The notes below the pieces were generated by a model. It was not told where the DNA came from, searched no databases, and saw only the letters and a program-made list of their open reading frames with translations. Of a stretch of DNA of 64,000 bases, positions 1-12,600 are shown piece after piece. Made by a program: the position numbers and the translations under genes. Each line of letters begins with the position of its first letter. Position 1 is the stretch's first letter. This DNA is from Phalacrocorax aristotelis (lineage: Eukaryota; Chordata; Aves; Suliformes; Phalacrocoracidae): NCBI RefSeq assembly GCF_949628215.1, contig NC_134277.1:34175058-34239057 (forward strand), written 5' to 3'.

Positions 1-981
1 TGGCTTACAAGATTTAACTGGTAAATGTCTCTTTTATTTATTAATTTGCATTTACTTTTTGCTCTCCCCTCATTTCAAAATTGCTTGAAGTGACTACTTT
101 TAAGGAGGTCTTAAGCTTATTTGTCATATGGTATTCTGCCATAGTGAGGTGAAAAAAGGTTTATGTCCAAACTCTTATGCCCTTCAATAGTGAGGTCTCA
201 CCGTGATCTCAGAAGCTTCCCATTTTATAATTGCTAGCATAATCCTCAGGTGTGGTAGCTTGTCAGCTACAAGGAATTATGACACTTTATGCCAGGTCAG
301 CATAGGTCCCCACTGTTCGCTTAGCGGAAGTTTTAAAGAGCTCATCTTGCCAAAGCTGAATATTTCCCAGAGGCTTTCAAATAAAAGATATATGTATCAT
401 CTGATTCGATATTATTAATAGATACCTTCTCTATGACAGTGATCTGTTGACTGAGTTCAGAATTTGGTCTCAGAGGTTTCAGGCAGGCAGGCAGGCAATG
501 CATCTGTGAAAGCACAGACTCAAAAATCAGAGGACTGGAGAAGAACCCCAGAAGAAACACTGCTAACTACTTGACTACTAGTGAACTATTTCACTTTAAC
601 GGTATGGGTCTGCTTGAAAAAATAAATGCATGTATTTTTAATTGCAAAAGCTTGTAAAATAAAAGTATCACAGCTATTTTTTTCATGAAATTATTTGACT
701 CTGTTGACACAAAGCATGTACATTTCTGGACAAAAAGTTGTAAAATATTCTGACATATTTTAATATAAACAGGAACATTTTCAGTGATTGCTTGGATCTA
801 AAATGTTTTTCCACTTGACATTTGTTTATACTTCCTAGGAAAGAAACTCTATTTATGGATAACTGAATAACACAAATAAACATCAGAGAGAGCTGAAAAA
901 TCAGCTTTGATTATGCATGAAAATCTACAATGTCATTGTGTACTCTTGTGCCGTATTCTGATTGCCTGTTTATTTTTACAG
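1..981 (+). other. HDAC9: 3' end of the last HDAC9 intron
   Basis: AT-rich DNA with no exon that I can recognise, ending in a usable splice acceptor (a T-rich tract, then ACAG, with AG at 980-981). The segment encoding the preceding HDAC9 residues is not here, so the penultimate exon lies to the left of the window. A short run of 'caggcaggcaggcagg' type sits at about 480-496. The boundary is inferred from the protein match of the following exon. Confidence 0.8.
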
Positions 982-1021
982 AGCTGCTGGCGAGCCCATG
1001 GAAGAAGAGCCAGCCTTGTGA
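982..1021 (+). CDS. HDAC9: HDAC9 final coding exon (C-terminal 12 residues)
   Basis: After the acceptor AG at 980-981, the first base completes a split codon. The frame then reads A-A-G-E-P-M-E-E-E-P-A-L and stops at TGA (1019-1021). As I recall it, human HDAC9 ends in -AGEPMEEEPAL, and the class IIa relative HDAC4 ends in -EEPMEEEPPL, so the assignment is firm although only 12 codons are visible. HDAC9 is a class IIa histone deacetylase and MEF2 co-repressor that shuttles between nucleus and cytoplasm. Its catalytic domain and MEF2-binding region lie outside the window. The C-terminal tail of class IIa enzymes carries the nuclear export function. The gene runs toward TWIST1 in tail-to-tail orientation, as in human. 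The start given is the exon boundary, not a translation start. Confidence 0.93.
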
Positions 1022-2841
1022 AGTGCCAAGTCCTCCCTGATATTTCCTGTGGGTGACATCATTGTGTATCCCCCCAAAGCACCCTCAGACATGTCTTGTC
1101 TGCTGCTTGGGTGGCACAGATCAGATGGAACATAAACACTGGGCACAAAACTCTGAATAGCAGCTTCACTTGTTCTTTGGATGGACTTGAAAGGGCCCTA
1201 AAGATTCCTTAAATGTAACCGCTACAATTCTAGAGTTACAGTAAAACGGGCTTGGGAGAAAGAGCCTAGAGCATGCTTTTTATATGCTGTTTGACCCACT
1301 CACCAACATAAATTGTGAAATAGAGTATTACAAAATTCTACATGATAGATTATAGATACGAGAATTGCAACAGCCAGCAAAATACTAAGTAAACTCCATG
1401 AATCACTTTCTGACACGTTTTACTGGGTAATTTTTTTTCATACTGTGTTAAATTGTTAATAGAATTTGTTTTCTTTGCTCTGTGTAATGGAAAAAAAACC
1501 CTACCCTTTATTTTACGTGCCATTTTTTAACCCCATGTAATGAGTTCTTAGCTGAATAAGTGAAAGGTGTGTCGATTGCGATGAGGGATTTTAGCTAAAG
1601 GGAAAGCACTTCTTATTGTACTATAAGTCCCCCGAAGTACTGTGCTTGGTGGTACGTTGTTTTGTTTTCCCTTTCTTCGGCTACCCCTCCTCATTTCATG
1701 TAAGCTTTTCCATCGTAAAAACACATTCACAGTTCTCTAAAACGAGTGATCTTCTGCCTTTAAAAAAAAAAGTGCTGTACCCTCTGTAGTTGACAGTAGC
1801 TCTCACCAGATGCGCAGCAGAGATCAAGTAGTCTCTGAAAAACGGATGGCTTTTCAAATGTGCTTTTAGTTTGTTCTGAAATGTTTCTACGTACTGCTTC
1901 TAAGATCAGCGAACTTCAGTAACTGCGTGCAGCTCATTTGAAGCTCAGGTGTTTCTTTGGAGGTTGTGTTGGGGGGGTTTTTTTACAGGTCACCATGTGA
2001 ATACGAACTGATTCTTTTATGTAGTCCTGCACCAAGAGAACTGATGTTGTTTAAGAAGCTTCAAAGGGTTTAGGCTTTATTTTAGATCCCCAAAGTGCAG
2101 CAAGATCTCCCCGCAACGTGACTTTAGCTGTTTAATTCTGTGTTTGAGAACGTAACATAGAGTTGTGCCTTTAGCTGATAATGAACATTTAAACTGTTAC
2201 ACGTGTTGCCTTACCGTCAGAGAGAGAGATAGGGCATGTATGTAAGACTACTTCAAATGAACAAAACTCTGCTACAGCAACTTTTATTTTGTTTACAACT
2301 TTCTCACCTAATGAACCCTGGGAGATACCTTGAAGTATTCGACTTACAGTATTTGATAGCTCGCTCAGCTTCTAAAAGCAAATGATGTTCATTTTTATAT
2401 ATTTTCCAAACTCAAAAGATATATTAAAGCCATAAGTGAAGACTGTCATGCTTTTTATTCTGAAATCTGAAAGGAACCTTAATTAAAACAAGATTTTGGG
2501 GAAGGCCATGATATGAAAGATATGGAACAATATGGTTTCAGTTATAGGCAGACTCAAACCTGTAAATCAAAGATGAAAGATTTCACTCAAATAGAATTAT
2601 ATAATTCTCTTTTGTTATGCAGTCAGACTATATCTTTCATGCATTTGGGTTTGTTTACGATTAGCATTTTAATTTTAAAGACTTTTATTACTTATACAAA
2701 AGCTCTCTGCTACAAGTTAGAAATCTGAGGCATGCTTTGAAAAGGGAACTCTAAAAAAGGAACGTCATTTCCTATAATGTGAAGTAAACTTTTATTCTGA
2801 AAGGCTTACTCTAAAATGGATGTATGCCCCTCAGAAAGTGA

Positions 2842-2847
2842 AATAAA
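2842..2847 (+). terminator. HDAC9: Possible proximal HDAC9 poly(A) signal
   Basis: Canonical AATAAA on the + strand about 1.8 kb after the HDAC9 stop. The downstream sequence is C-rich and then mixed, without a strong GU-rich element, so use of this site is doubtful. Confidence 0.25.
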
Positions 2848-3505
2848 ATTCTATCCCCCATTTACAAGCCAAAATCATGCTCATTTTAGTAATGCAAAGA
2901 GTCCCAGCAGGCTAAATTAACTCCTGGTGTAAGCCACCTTGCCTGATTTTGGGCTCTTCTGAAGGGGTTGTTCACATGACTAAAGCAATCAGGAGTTCAT
3001 CCTGTATTTTCAGCAGACTTGTGATGGCAATCTTAGTTGTCATTTACCGTAATTTTTTTGTGGTCATCAAAGAAGTTTCCCTTCAAGGAAACCAAGGACC
3101 ATAGATGATGAGTTGGGTAACTTGTAGAGCTTTTCACATTTTGAAATAATGGCTGCAAAATTTTAACTGAGTGCATAGTAAGATCATTCTAAAATTTACC
3201 CCACAAATGAAAAGTCTGCTTGTGTCCTCACCTTGCATGAAATTGAATATGAATTGTAGCCTGAAATGTAAGTTACAAACTGTATCAATTAAAGTGTATA
3301 TTCTAGGGTGGAAATCAGCTAAAGCTGTACTTTGTAGCTGGAAATGCTTTTAAAATGCCAGAATAATTTGAATTAAACCACATTATAAACTCACACTTAT
3401 ACATTTGTACAGGCATAGTCCCAGACAGACATCTAGACATGCTATTGGTTAAAGTTAGGATCATTTGGATAAGCAAATGTGCAAATAAACTGCACGCAGA
3501 TTGTG

Positions 3506-3580
3506 TCCAGAGCTCTGTTCTCACTGAAGTCAATAGCAAAATCCTCTTTGATTTCAACAGGAGATGGATCAGGCCCTGTT
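3506..3580. repeat. Ancient interspersed repeat remnant (CR1-like)
   Basis: Contains 'cactgaagtcaatagcaaaa', then 'gatttcaacaggag' and 'ggatcaggccctg'. This resembles the near-palindromic motif around 'gaagtcaatggga ... ggatcaggccc' that is common in turtle, crocodilian and bird DNA and that I associate with old CR1-type LINE tails. The family name comes from memory; the copy is degraded. Confidence 0.5.
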
Positions 3581-3989
3581 GGTTTTTTTTTTTTCCTTAA
3601 AGTCCAGAACACCATTACTTTTTGATTATGTCATTACAAGGCACCATACAGCCCTCTGGGAAATGATCAAGGCTTATGGTGAATATCAACACTTCCTTCA
3701 AAGCAGACCTGGGCTTTCTGAGAGGGCAGTTTCACTTGCTGCTGTTTTCTTCTCACAGTATTTTTTATTACCATCAATAGCTCCCCATGGATTACAGTTA
3801 AAATATCTCCAAGCAATTTTAGACATACTTCCAGAAAAATATTCACAGAGATGCTCTTAAAAATGCCCGGTTTTAGCTGGATTCAACAACAAATTCCAAG
3901 AATTTCAGAAAGATGCATGAATTGCATGTTTCTCTGTTCCTAATGATCAAATTCAGAGGCTTGGGAGCTGTTTTTGAAGATATGTCACA

Positions 3990-4090
3990 GTCTTCTGTCT
4001 CCCATAGACCTCAGCTTAGGCTAGGGAGATTGACACCTCTGAAAATTAAGTCCCAGATATTTCAAGCTGGCTGCCAAAATATCTACATCT
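3990..4090. repeat. Ancient interspersed repeat remnant (CR1-like)
   Basis: Contains 'gacacctctgaaaattaag' followed by 'atttcaagctggctgccaaa'. This parallels the frequent sauropsid repeat phrase 'gcacctctgaaaatcaggcc ... tcaagttgggcaccca'. It is degraded and its family assignment is tentative. Confidence 0.45.
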
Positions 4091-6819
4091 GAGCTTTGAT
4101 TCCTTCTAAAAATGAGCTGAAATGGATAAACGAGGTGGGGTAAATGGTGGTTTCTGTCAGTGATTCCATGGAGAAGGTGAAGCTGAGGATGTGGCAGAGA
4201 GCTCTCGAGCCAGGGTGACCCTCTGCCTGGTGCTGGTGGCAGGGGGCTGCAGGTGGGTGGGAGGACATCCCAAAGCACCGCCACCCCAGGCTGCAATTGC
4301 CATTAGCAGCAAATCCTTGCCTCACTGGGGAAGTGTGCAGGAATTTGCACTCTGCCTCTGGATCAAGGTGTCTCTAAGCCACCAAACTCCAGAATGAGAG
4401 ATGTCTCAGCAGCAAGTACCACTAGCATGCTTGCTCCTGTTCATATTCTTCCCTAGTGTTAGGGACTACATATTAAGCTCAGTGGGGCTTTTCTTGTATT
4501 CCTGTATTTTTCTTGTACTGTTAGGTCATTAAATACTTTTCTTGTATTCTTATGTCCTTAAATTCATAGTAGGAAGTGAAAATTAAAAGGGTATGATTCA
4601 GGATATCAAGAAAATAATTATTTTTATCCAGCTTAATGCTTTTACCTGAGCTAAAGTGGGAACAAAGATGAACAGTAAATTTCAGAACTATTAAAACCTG
4701 AGTGTCTGGCACTTCATTTTTAGACTCTGTGTTCAGGAATTCTGTATGTTCTCATTTGGCTTTAATATGCAGCAATGAAATGCTTGATTATACGATCCTT
4801 TTTCAGGCAAAATTCCTAGCGAGTAATCAAAGTTCATAGGAATTTTGCCAGTGTAAAGATGACAGAATTAATCCCTTTTTTAATTATATGCTTTACTAAT
4901 TTTACTTTCAGTGAAAATGAAGTAACTAATTCCAAGCAAGTGAATCTGAGGAAAATAAAATCATTAAGGTGTCTTAAATAAACAACATAAAAGAAAAAGA
5001 AAATGCAGCTGTTATGCAAACAAAGATGGCTGTTTCTTTACTTTGCAAAAAAGTCCAACAACGTGCTGCCCCCTGAAAGTGGCAAAATGAATCCCTCCCT
5101 AGAGTATGTGGTATTTGAGTTGGTGTCTTATCTAAGTGCAGCCTCCCTGAAAAGCTGAAAGTCATAACCAGAGATGAAATATTAGAAAGGTTTTGCTGCA
5201 GCCAACACCAGAGGTCCTGTAGAGAACAAGAATGTAGAGACTGACTAATTTGTGTAGACAGACAGCAGGACACTTTCGGGGCAATGTGTCTGGGACGAAG
5301 AATTAGAGGGAACTTTTCCAAAGGCACTGATGGCTGTGAGGCAACTGACTTCTATTAGCTTGCAGGGCCAAGGAGATACATTTATGATTTGGGAAATGCC
5401 CCCTCCGTCCCACAGGCATGCCTGCATGCATGCAGACGTGAACCTCGCTATACAATTTCTAGTCCTAAGCAGCAGCAGCCAGGTGTGCTGCCCTGACACT
5501 GTATGCTCTGCATTTGCCCAAGAAACTATCAGCCCCTAGCAGACACTTCATAACGTGACTGATAGGGGAGATTTTTGTAATTTTTTTTTTATTTTTCTCA
5601 ATAGTGGCCTTTTCAGAAGTGTAGCAGTGCACGGTTGTTTTATTTTAAAAGGTCACAATGGAGCTTTGTGAACCATTGTACTCTTCTTTTTTTTTTTTTT
5701 TTTTACAGACTCCATATGGAAGTAAAACAGACTATGTACATGGTGGGGGAACCTGCTGGGAAAGAATTTCTCTTAAATCAAGTTTCTGCTACCTGCTTTT
5801 CATCCTGGATTTGGAGGAGTTTGGATTCTTAATTATCATTTAAGCTTTTACTTTGTCATGTCACTTGCTTTGGTTTTTTACCTATAATTGAATTCACCCT
5901 TATAACACATAGAAAATCACCAAAAATAAGTCTGTCTTTTCTGACAGATGGCCCTGCCCTTGGTGTGGGAATGAGAATAGCTTATCTTTGTCACTTCTAG
6001 CAGCACTTAAATGCTTCATTTTTGTGACAGATCCAAACTGGAGTGGTATTTTATGAGTACGATTTAGCTGGCTGTCTGCTGATCGTTAAAAAAAGAAATT
6101 GTGAAACTCGCATTCCTCTCTAACCTCAAAAGGGACCCATTTTGATTTTAACAATGTAATATCTTCACTTGATCCAAAAGGTTTTTGTCCCATGACATCT
6201 TGTTACTAGCTCAGTTTTAGTCTCTAGCAAATAACACACCACAGAGAGCAAAGACCAAAAAGGACATTCCAGCAACTATTAATTATATCTCTTCTGCACA
6301 ATCCTTCATCCTGCTGTAGTGCCATGCTCTGTGGTTCAGCATATTAGAAGAGTTTATAGCAAAATATAAATTGCTCGGCACCATCAAAGATACTGCTGTT
6401 CGGAGGTTAATTAGCACACTGTGAGTTGAGCTGTAATTTATAAGGAAGACATGCTCCTGCGTGGATGGTCTAAATGCAAGTGACGCATAAAACCAGTGGC
6501 ACCAGTACTGTGCAGTGAGAGTGATTCTGTGCTAAGATCTCCACACATTATCCCCTTCCCGATGGTACGCCTGCATGTTGAGGCTCATTTGCAATAGCAG
6601 AGCTGTAGGATGCCCTGATTCAAAGACCACTGAAATCCCTTTTCTGACAGGCTTTGGGTGATATCTGGGAGGCAGCTAGAGAAGAAACCTTAACTTTGTG
6701 CTCAGCCACACACAAACTGTAAGAACAGCGCAGATACAGATCTGAACTCAGCCCCGCATCCCTGTTTCTGCTATGAAGTGCCACTTCTGCTTCTAGAGAA
6801 GCCTGTCTGGAAGAGCATT

Positions 6820-6870
6820 GACACCAGTGGATATATTCTATTGACTTCAGCGGGCTTCAGGAAGGTGTAT
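6820..6870. repeat. Short ancient repeat remnant
   Basis: The phrase 'ctattgacttcagcgggctt' matches the same old 'cattgacttcaatgggctttgg' repeat core seen at several places in this window. Only about 50 bases are recognisable. Confidence 0.35.
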
Positions 6871-7496
6871 AATACATCCTGTGTTATGGGAACAGGTTCA
6901 TATTCATGTGTCTTTCTGCTTAGTTTGCTGCTATTTTAAATTTCTTGATTGGCTTAATATTCCAAGTTAGGATGCAGTAGGAAAGCATAAAGCAATACCT
7001 GGTGAAGTCATAACTAAAGATTTCAAAGCAAACTCATTGCTGTGGGTTTTTACAACACTGACTTTTTGGTCTAGGGATGCACAGCTGAAATGTCTATTTT
7101 TTTTCTTGGAAAATTGATGTTACTATCTGTTTCTATGATAAAAACCAGTCCTTTTACTCAAAGCACTGAAAGTATACCTGTAATTTGTCTTTCCAGGCAG
7201 ATCAGATTCTAAGGGATAAAGCGTCAGTGGGACTGACCCAAAGGGCAACATTTTTAAAGGTCAATAGTAATATTTCCACAACAGTAAAAGGAACCTGTGG
7301 ATTATTGTTATTATTCCTGATACATTTTTGTATCTGAAAGCATCCAATGAGTAATGTTAAGTAATATTGTGCTCCAAAACATTGTTGATGGTATATATGC
7401 GAGCATTGGATTGGCGTGAAATAGTCTTCAACCGAGCTGTTAAAATCTTGTTTTGTGTTTTGTATAATTCTTTGGCTATAGTCTTGTCCTAGTGTG

Positions 7497-7502
7497 AATA
7501 AA
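7497..7502 (+). terminator. HDAC9: Probable distal HDAC9 poly(A) signal
   Basis: AATAAA preceded by TGTA-type upstream elements (TGTATAAT at about 7461) and followed within about 20-60 bases by 'cttgtctgat' and long T-runs. This is the standard layout of a vertebrate cleavage site. It is the best-formed poly(A) site downstream of the HDAC9 stop and probably marks the end of the long transcript. Confidence 0.5.
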
Positions 7503-9489
7503 AGCTATTTGAAGTAAGCTTGTCTGATACTCTCAGCTTTCTTTTTTTTTGCCTGTTTTTTTTTAATCAGCGCTAAAAAGAAGTGGAGCTTTGAACATGC
7601 CACCCTGGTTGGATCATAGGAATCTGACTGTTAAAATATAAAGGGCGGAGCATGGCAAAGCTGGAGTGCATAAAAAAGGAACCACAAATGTTAATGTAAA
7701 AGTAATGTTACATAGCAGGCTAAAACCCACACAAAGCAGAGCATTGCAGAGCTCCGGCTTATAACACCAAGCTCATATTCTATAGTTCCTTTGGCTCATT
7801 GTCCTGAGGCGTTGCAGAACACATAATTCTCCTCCCAGTGAAACAATTTAAATAGTACATGCGCTGTTTTGAAAGCTGTAAGGCCCCTGCTTTGTGGGAG
7901 GTGGGGAATATCCAGCACACTGCAGCAATACTCTGGATCATGGTATCACGCCAGCCCTGCTGCTGTAAAACTTGGAGTTGTTACGCAGATACAACAGACC
8001 TGTTTTGAGAAAGGCACCCCGCAAAAGCAGTGGAGTGAGGAAGGACTGTGTTTGCTGTGAGAACACTTTGATCACTTGCACGTCGTCAAAAGTAACTCAC
8101 AGATTGAGGTCCCTGAGATTGCTCCTGTGTGTGTAGCTTCATGCACCTAAATCTGAAAGCCGAGCAGGCAGAAGGGTAGCTGGGAAGTACAGGCACTTGA
8201 CTTGCACATGTAAATCCCTACCTCCTGGCAGCTGTCCAGAGGTGGATTAAAACCAAAATGAAGCAAAACAGCACCCTATAATTTTAGCTTTATTTCATTC
8301 TTCAGAATAACACATCTTTTTCCTTTCAGGGGAAAAAGACCCCAGCCCCAGAAACCCATAGCTCCATTCCAATCAATAAAATATTGTTTGAAAATTTGGA
8401 CGTGTAACATGTAATTTCCTTGGCATATTTCAAAGAAGTTCCATGCCCAGAGGAGCTTAATCTATCCAGTCTATCTATCTGCTTCTCTGCTTTGCTTGTT
8501 TCCTGTGATTCCATTGTGATAAATTGCAGAGCCCTGTGATAAAACGCATTCATCATGTCTTTATGGCTGCCTCACCTGCATTTCGTACATCAAATCCTCT
8601 CGCCTGGGACTACTTCTAACATTCCAACCTTGTGAGAGGCTCCAGATAGACACCGCTGCTGCTTTAAAATCAACCTGCCACAGAAATTACCCTGCCTTTG
8701 AGAAGTGGAGTGTGTTTTTGGAAACCTTCAGGCTAACAGTGCTTCTAGGAATCTCCTGTAGGTGGGTGGGAGTGAATCCTTCCAGATTCTTTCTCTCATG
8801 CTTTTTCACTGCTTCCCCTGGAGATCCTCCCCTCCCAAGGAAAAATCTTTCTTTCCACTGGCAGCTTTGAAAGGAGTAGCAAGAGTTGGATGGCTCCTAG
8901 TCAGAAAGGGTAAATAGTGTCATAAAAGCTGGATGAGTTGGTGTTGAGCCATTGCTCTTCTTCCTTATTTCTACCTCTTTCCATACTAAATGAGAGGAAG
9001 ATGACGTTAAAACTACAGTTTCAGCATACCTTTGAGATACATTTTTCTTTTTTTTTTCCCCCCTTTTTTTAAATAGAAAAGGGTTTTCTTTTTCCCTTTG
9101 CTATCACAGTGGCACAGGTACAGTACTCCCGGAGACTTGGAAAATAAAGTTTCAGGATTCTTGTTACATTCTTCTCTGGATTTGCCTATAAAAGGGAGCA
9201 GGTTCAGTGAAAACCCAGAATGAAGTTCTGTACTTTACTAGAAGCTGAGTAGGGGCATGAGTCCCAGATTTTGTGCAAACTTTAGCTCATGGTCTACTCA
9301 GCTTGTATGCTGCTTCAGGCTGGGTTTCTCTGTCCACATATCACTGAGAAATACCCAGCTTGTTATGACTGCCACATTAATGTCTTCATAGATTAATAGA
9401 TAAATAACTTCATAGATTAATAACTAAATAGAGCATTGCTAGTAAGATCCAAAATTGCCTCTTCTGTGGTATATTTTATGTACAAGGAA

Positions 9490-9650
9490 CATAATTTTGC
9501 ATCATTGAGATCATTATAGCAATTTAATGCATTGTTTTTTAACTGGCTAATCTAATTAAATATTAGTCTGTGCTAAAGTTATTAAGGTTATCAAAACAAA
9601 ATATGCATCAATCATTTAATCAAGGTAAAAACATGCATTACGAATATTTA
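9490..9650. promoter_or_regulatory. Candidate noncoding regulatory element
   Basis: Dense homeodomain and TCF-like cores in a short span: TAATTAAAT at about 9553, ATCAAAAC at about 9590, an octamer-like ATATGCAT at about 9601 and AATCATTTAATC at about 9610. There is no ORF and no repeat signature. The clustering is seen; enhancer function is a guess. Confidence 0.2.
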
Positions 9651-12600
9651 TGTCCCCCCCACACTCAGTACAGGGTCACTTTCCGTATTCACAGTACCTA
9701 ATCTTAGCTGTGACAGAGGCCCAGCCTAACTACATGCAATTCTGCCAGACTCTACACAGTAAAAAGGGTACGAACGTAACTGGGGTCATTTGTAATAATT
9801 TCTTCTCAACTTCTTGCCTTTCATTGCCTAAAATCTGCTCTCCAAATTTGGCTATGTTGGGCAACATGACCAGTAAAGGTCTAACATTTTTCTCAGTATT
9901 TTAGATAATCTAGTCTTGAGAATCTTATAGAAACATCTGTAGTTAAACTAGGATAGAGTCTATAATTAAACTAGTCTTGTTATGATTAATTTGGTCTATA
10001 AGCAGGGATAAATAAGATGATTCCCTGTTCTAGCTATCAAATGCAGCAGGAAAAATAACAACTGATTCTAAGGAAACAAAACAAAAATTAATTCTGCAAT
10101 TGATTTCTCTCATTCTCAACAGCCTCTCCTCCTCCCTTCAAAATCATCTTATATGTATGATGTTAACCAAAATGCAAATGTGTGTTGTCTGCCACTAGGG
10201 CTAATGTGTAGCAGTTCCATCTCTGCCACCTTAGCCAGTCCCAGCTCCTGAGCTACTGCCTGCAGCGGGTGTTTGGGTTCACGACGAAAGTTGAGTATAT
10301 AGTTTAAGAACAGCTGTAACAACATCTGTAAACACTGAAAAGAACAGAAAAACTTTAAAAAGGAATATGTGCACTCCAGTTATCCTTTAAAATGTCCAAC
10401 AAATTATTTCATGAAAAGTATCATCACAGCATAGTATTGCCTTGTAATTAAATCTTTGGAATTTTTAGGAATATTAGATACTTAAAAATCTCTCCATCTT
10501 CATTGACCTACAGTAGCTCATGTTGCCTCCTTTAGAGCCTGTATCTGCACTGGGCATGTAAATCTAGAGTGGAAACAGATAGCTCTTCCTGAATCCTCTT
10601 TGTAATGTTAAAATTTGTGCGTACCCATGATTGCTCTCCTTTCATCTGCTGCAGGTGTAAGTAACTCTTTCTTTGATTACTGGTTGATGGCACAATATGG
10701 AAGGAGCGGTCCTGGTCCCAAGTCATGATTCCTCAGACTCTTATGTAGGTCTTGCTGCTTCTTGGGATTGCCAAACACGTAACCTATGGGAATGCGAGTG
10801 GTTTATTGACTGAGCTGATAAGGTTTACTGAGAATTGATGGTGGCTAGCAAGTATCTGGCTGCACAGAACTTTCTGTTTTGATTTTTTTTTTTTAGGTTA
10901 GGAGAAAAAGATGCCAGAAAAAATAGTACTGGTATTAACACTGAAGTGCTGATGAACAGTCAGTGCTAGTGCACACCATGTCTGTCTTTCTCTTCCATTT
11001 CAGTAGGAAGTAGACTTACTCTGAATAGCAAAACAGCCCAAACTGAATTACTTTTTAGTGCTTTTTTAAAACTGAGTGGATTGAAGAAATAATTTTATTT
11101 CTGTGGCATTCAACACAAAAATCCCTGATCCTTGTAAACACCCAGGGTTTCATCCTCACAACATCCACAAAAGCAGGCCAGTTGTTGCCTCTTTTCACAG
11201 ATAGGATTAAAAGTATTGTTCGAGGATCCACACAGAGCTTGTAGCTGATGGAAGAATCTCCTGAGCTACAGTCCAAATGCCAGCACCCAGACAGTCCATG
11301 TGACTATATTTCTTCCAGATGCCTTCACACTATAAAGTAAGTGTGTGTGTATTTGTGACTTTAGATGCTGAATCTGCCTCTTCTAATTTTAGCTCATTGT
11401 TTTGAGCTTGCTTGTTCTCTGGCATGTGTATTACTTACTGGAACATTGCTAAAGAACAAAAACTTTTATTTATTTTTTCAAAGGAGACTGTAAGAGCATA
11501 TAGAGAAGACGTGGGATTTTTATGAATCATATCCTGTAGCTTCCTTGTGTTTTTTTCTTACTCGCTCCCTGTTTTTCAATGACCTTCACGAAACAAAGAG
11601 AACCATTTGGGTTGTGTAAAACTCCATGTGCAGGGACTAGACCTTTCCTTTACGCTGCTAGATGTGTTGACTGTTGTGATTTGCATACAGATTGCAAAGA
11701 ACACAAAAATATCGATAAATACTGCATTTGTGTGAGGGATAACAACTCAACCATTTCAGATGAGGCTTCAGGGTATTTGGAAGGAAGTTATCATAAGACT
11801 GTCACTGCTTATAAGCATAAGGTTGTGGTCCTTATTACCAAAAAAAGAAATATCAGCCCAGTCCTTATGCCCCATACCAACCTTAGGGGTTCGGTGAATG
11901 GACAACTCAGAACGGGCATATGCTGTGTGTACCAAGCCCTCACAAATGAATGTAAAGCAAAGCCTTAACTCACATTGTAAGTTGAGTCAGGAATTTTGGA
12001 AAAACCTGCTTCTTGCTGAAAAGGTGATTTCTCAGCTCTGCTTCTATTTTCTGCCTACTTAGACTTCCTTTGAGTAGTACTAATGATTTTCAAGACATGT
12101 TTCGCTTAATCCTCCTATATACAGTTGTCTAAGCATCTTCTTTAATGCATGAAGGAAGCAGGGTGGTACATATGATGAGATAACCCTTATTAAACTGTAA
12201 CTTTGGAGTGCATCTTCCTGTAAGGGTCTCTCAGGAAGTCTGAGGTGTTATGATCAAAATACATGCTCTTAACTACAGGCAACCAAGAAACTGGAGACAA
12301 GAGTGTGCATGTTTCTAGCATGAGGGAGACCTGCATTGGTACTGTGCACCACATACCCACTAGATCTGTGGTGATAGGACCTTCACAGTGTAGAGCACTA
12401 TGACATGATTCAAAAGGTCTGGGACATCCTTTATCCCCTTGCAGAATCAGAATAAGCTGCTGGAGAGACGCCTGTGAAAGCCCACAGAAGGTCTAAACCC
12501 AGCTGCACTGCTGTGAGTCTCAGGGATGAGTGGGAAAGGATGAGAAGACTCTACAGTTACACCTGAAAAATGAATCGTTAACTGTGATACGGACACCAAC

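Larger units (their letters stand above)
1022..7525 (+). other. HDAC9: Probable long HDAC9 3'UTR
   Basis: No further gene is recognisable between the HDAC9 stop and a well-formed poly(A) site at 7497. The stretch is AT-rich, lacks extended ORFs and contains worn repeat remnants (about 3.5, 4.0 and 6.8 kb). A homeodomain-type TTAATTAG lies at about 6407. If transcription continues to the 7497 signal, the 3'UTR is about 6.5 kb. A shorter form could end after the AATAAA at 2842. The extent is inferred from signals only; the cleavage point near 7525 is approximate. Confidence 0.5.

Noticed and set aside
11579-11968. 129-codon ORF with several cysteines
   Set aside because: No recognisable domain, no splice or promoter context, AT-rich desert; consistent with a chance ORF. 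A protein-family search or expression data could change this.
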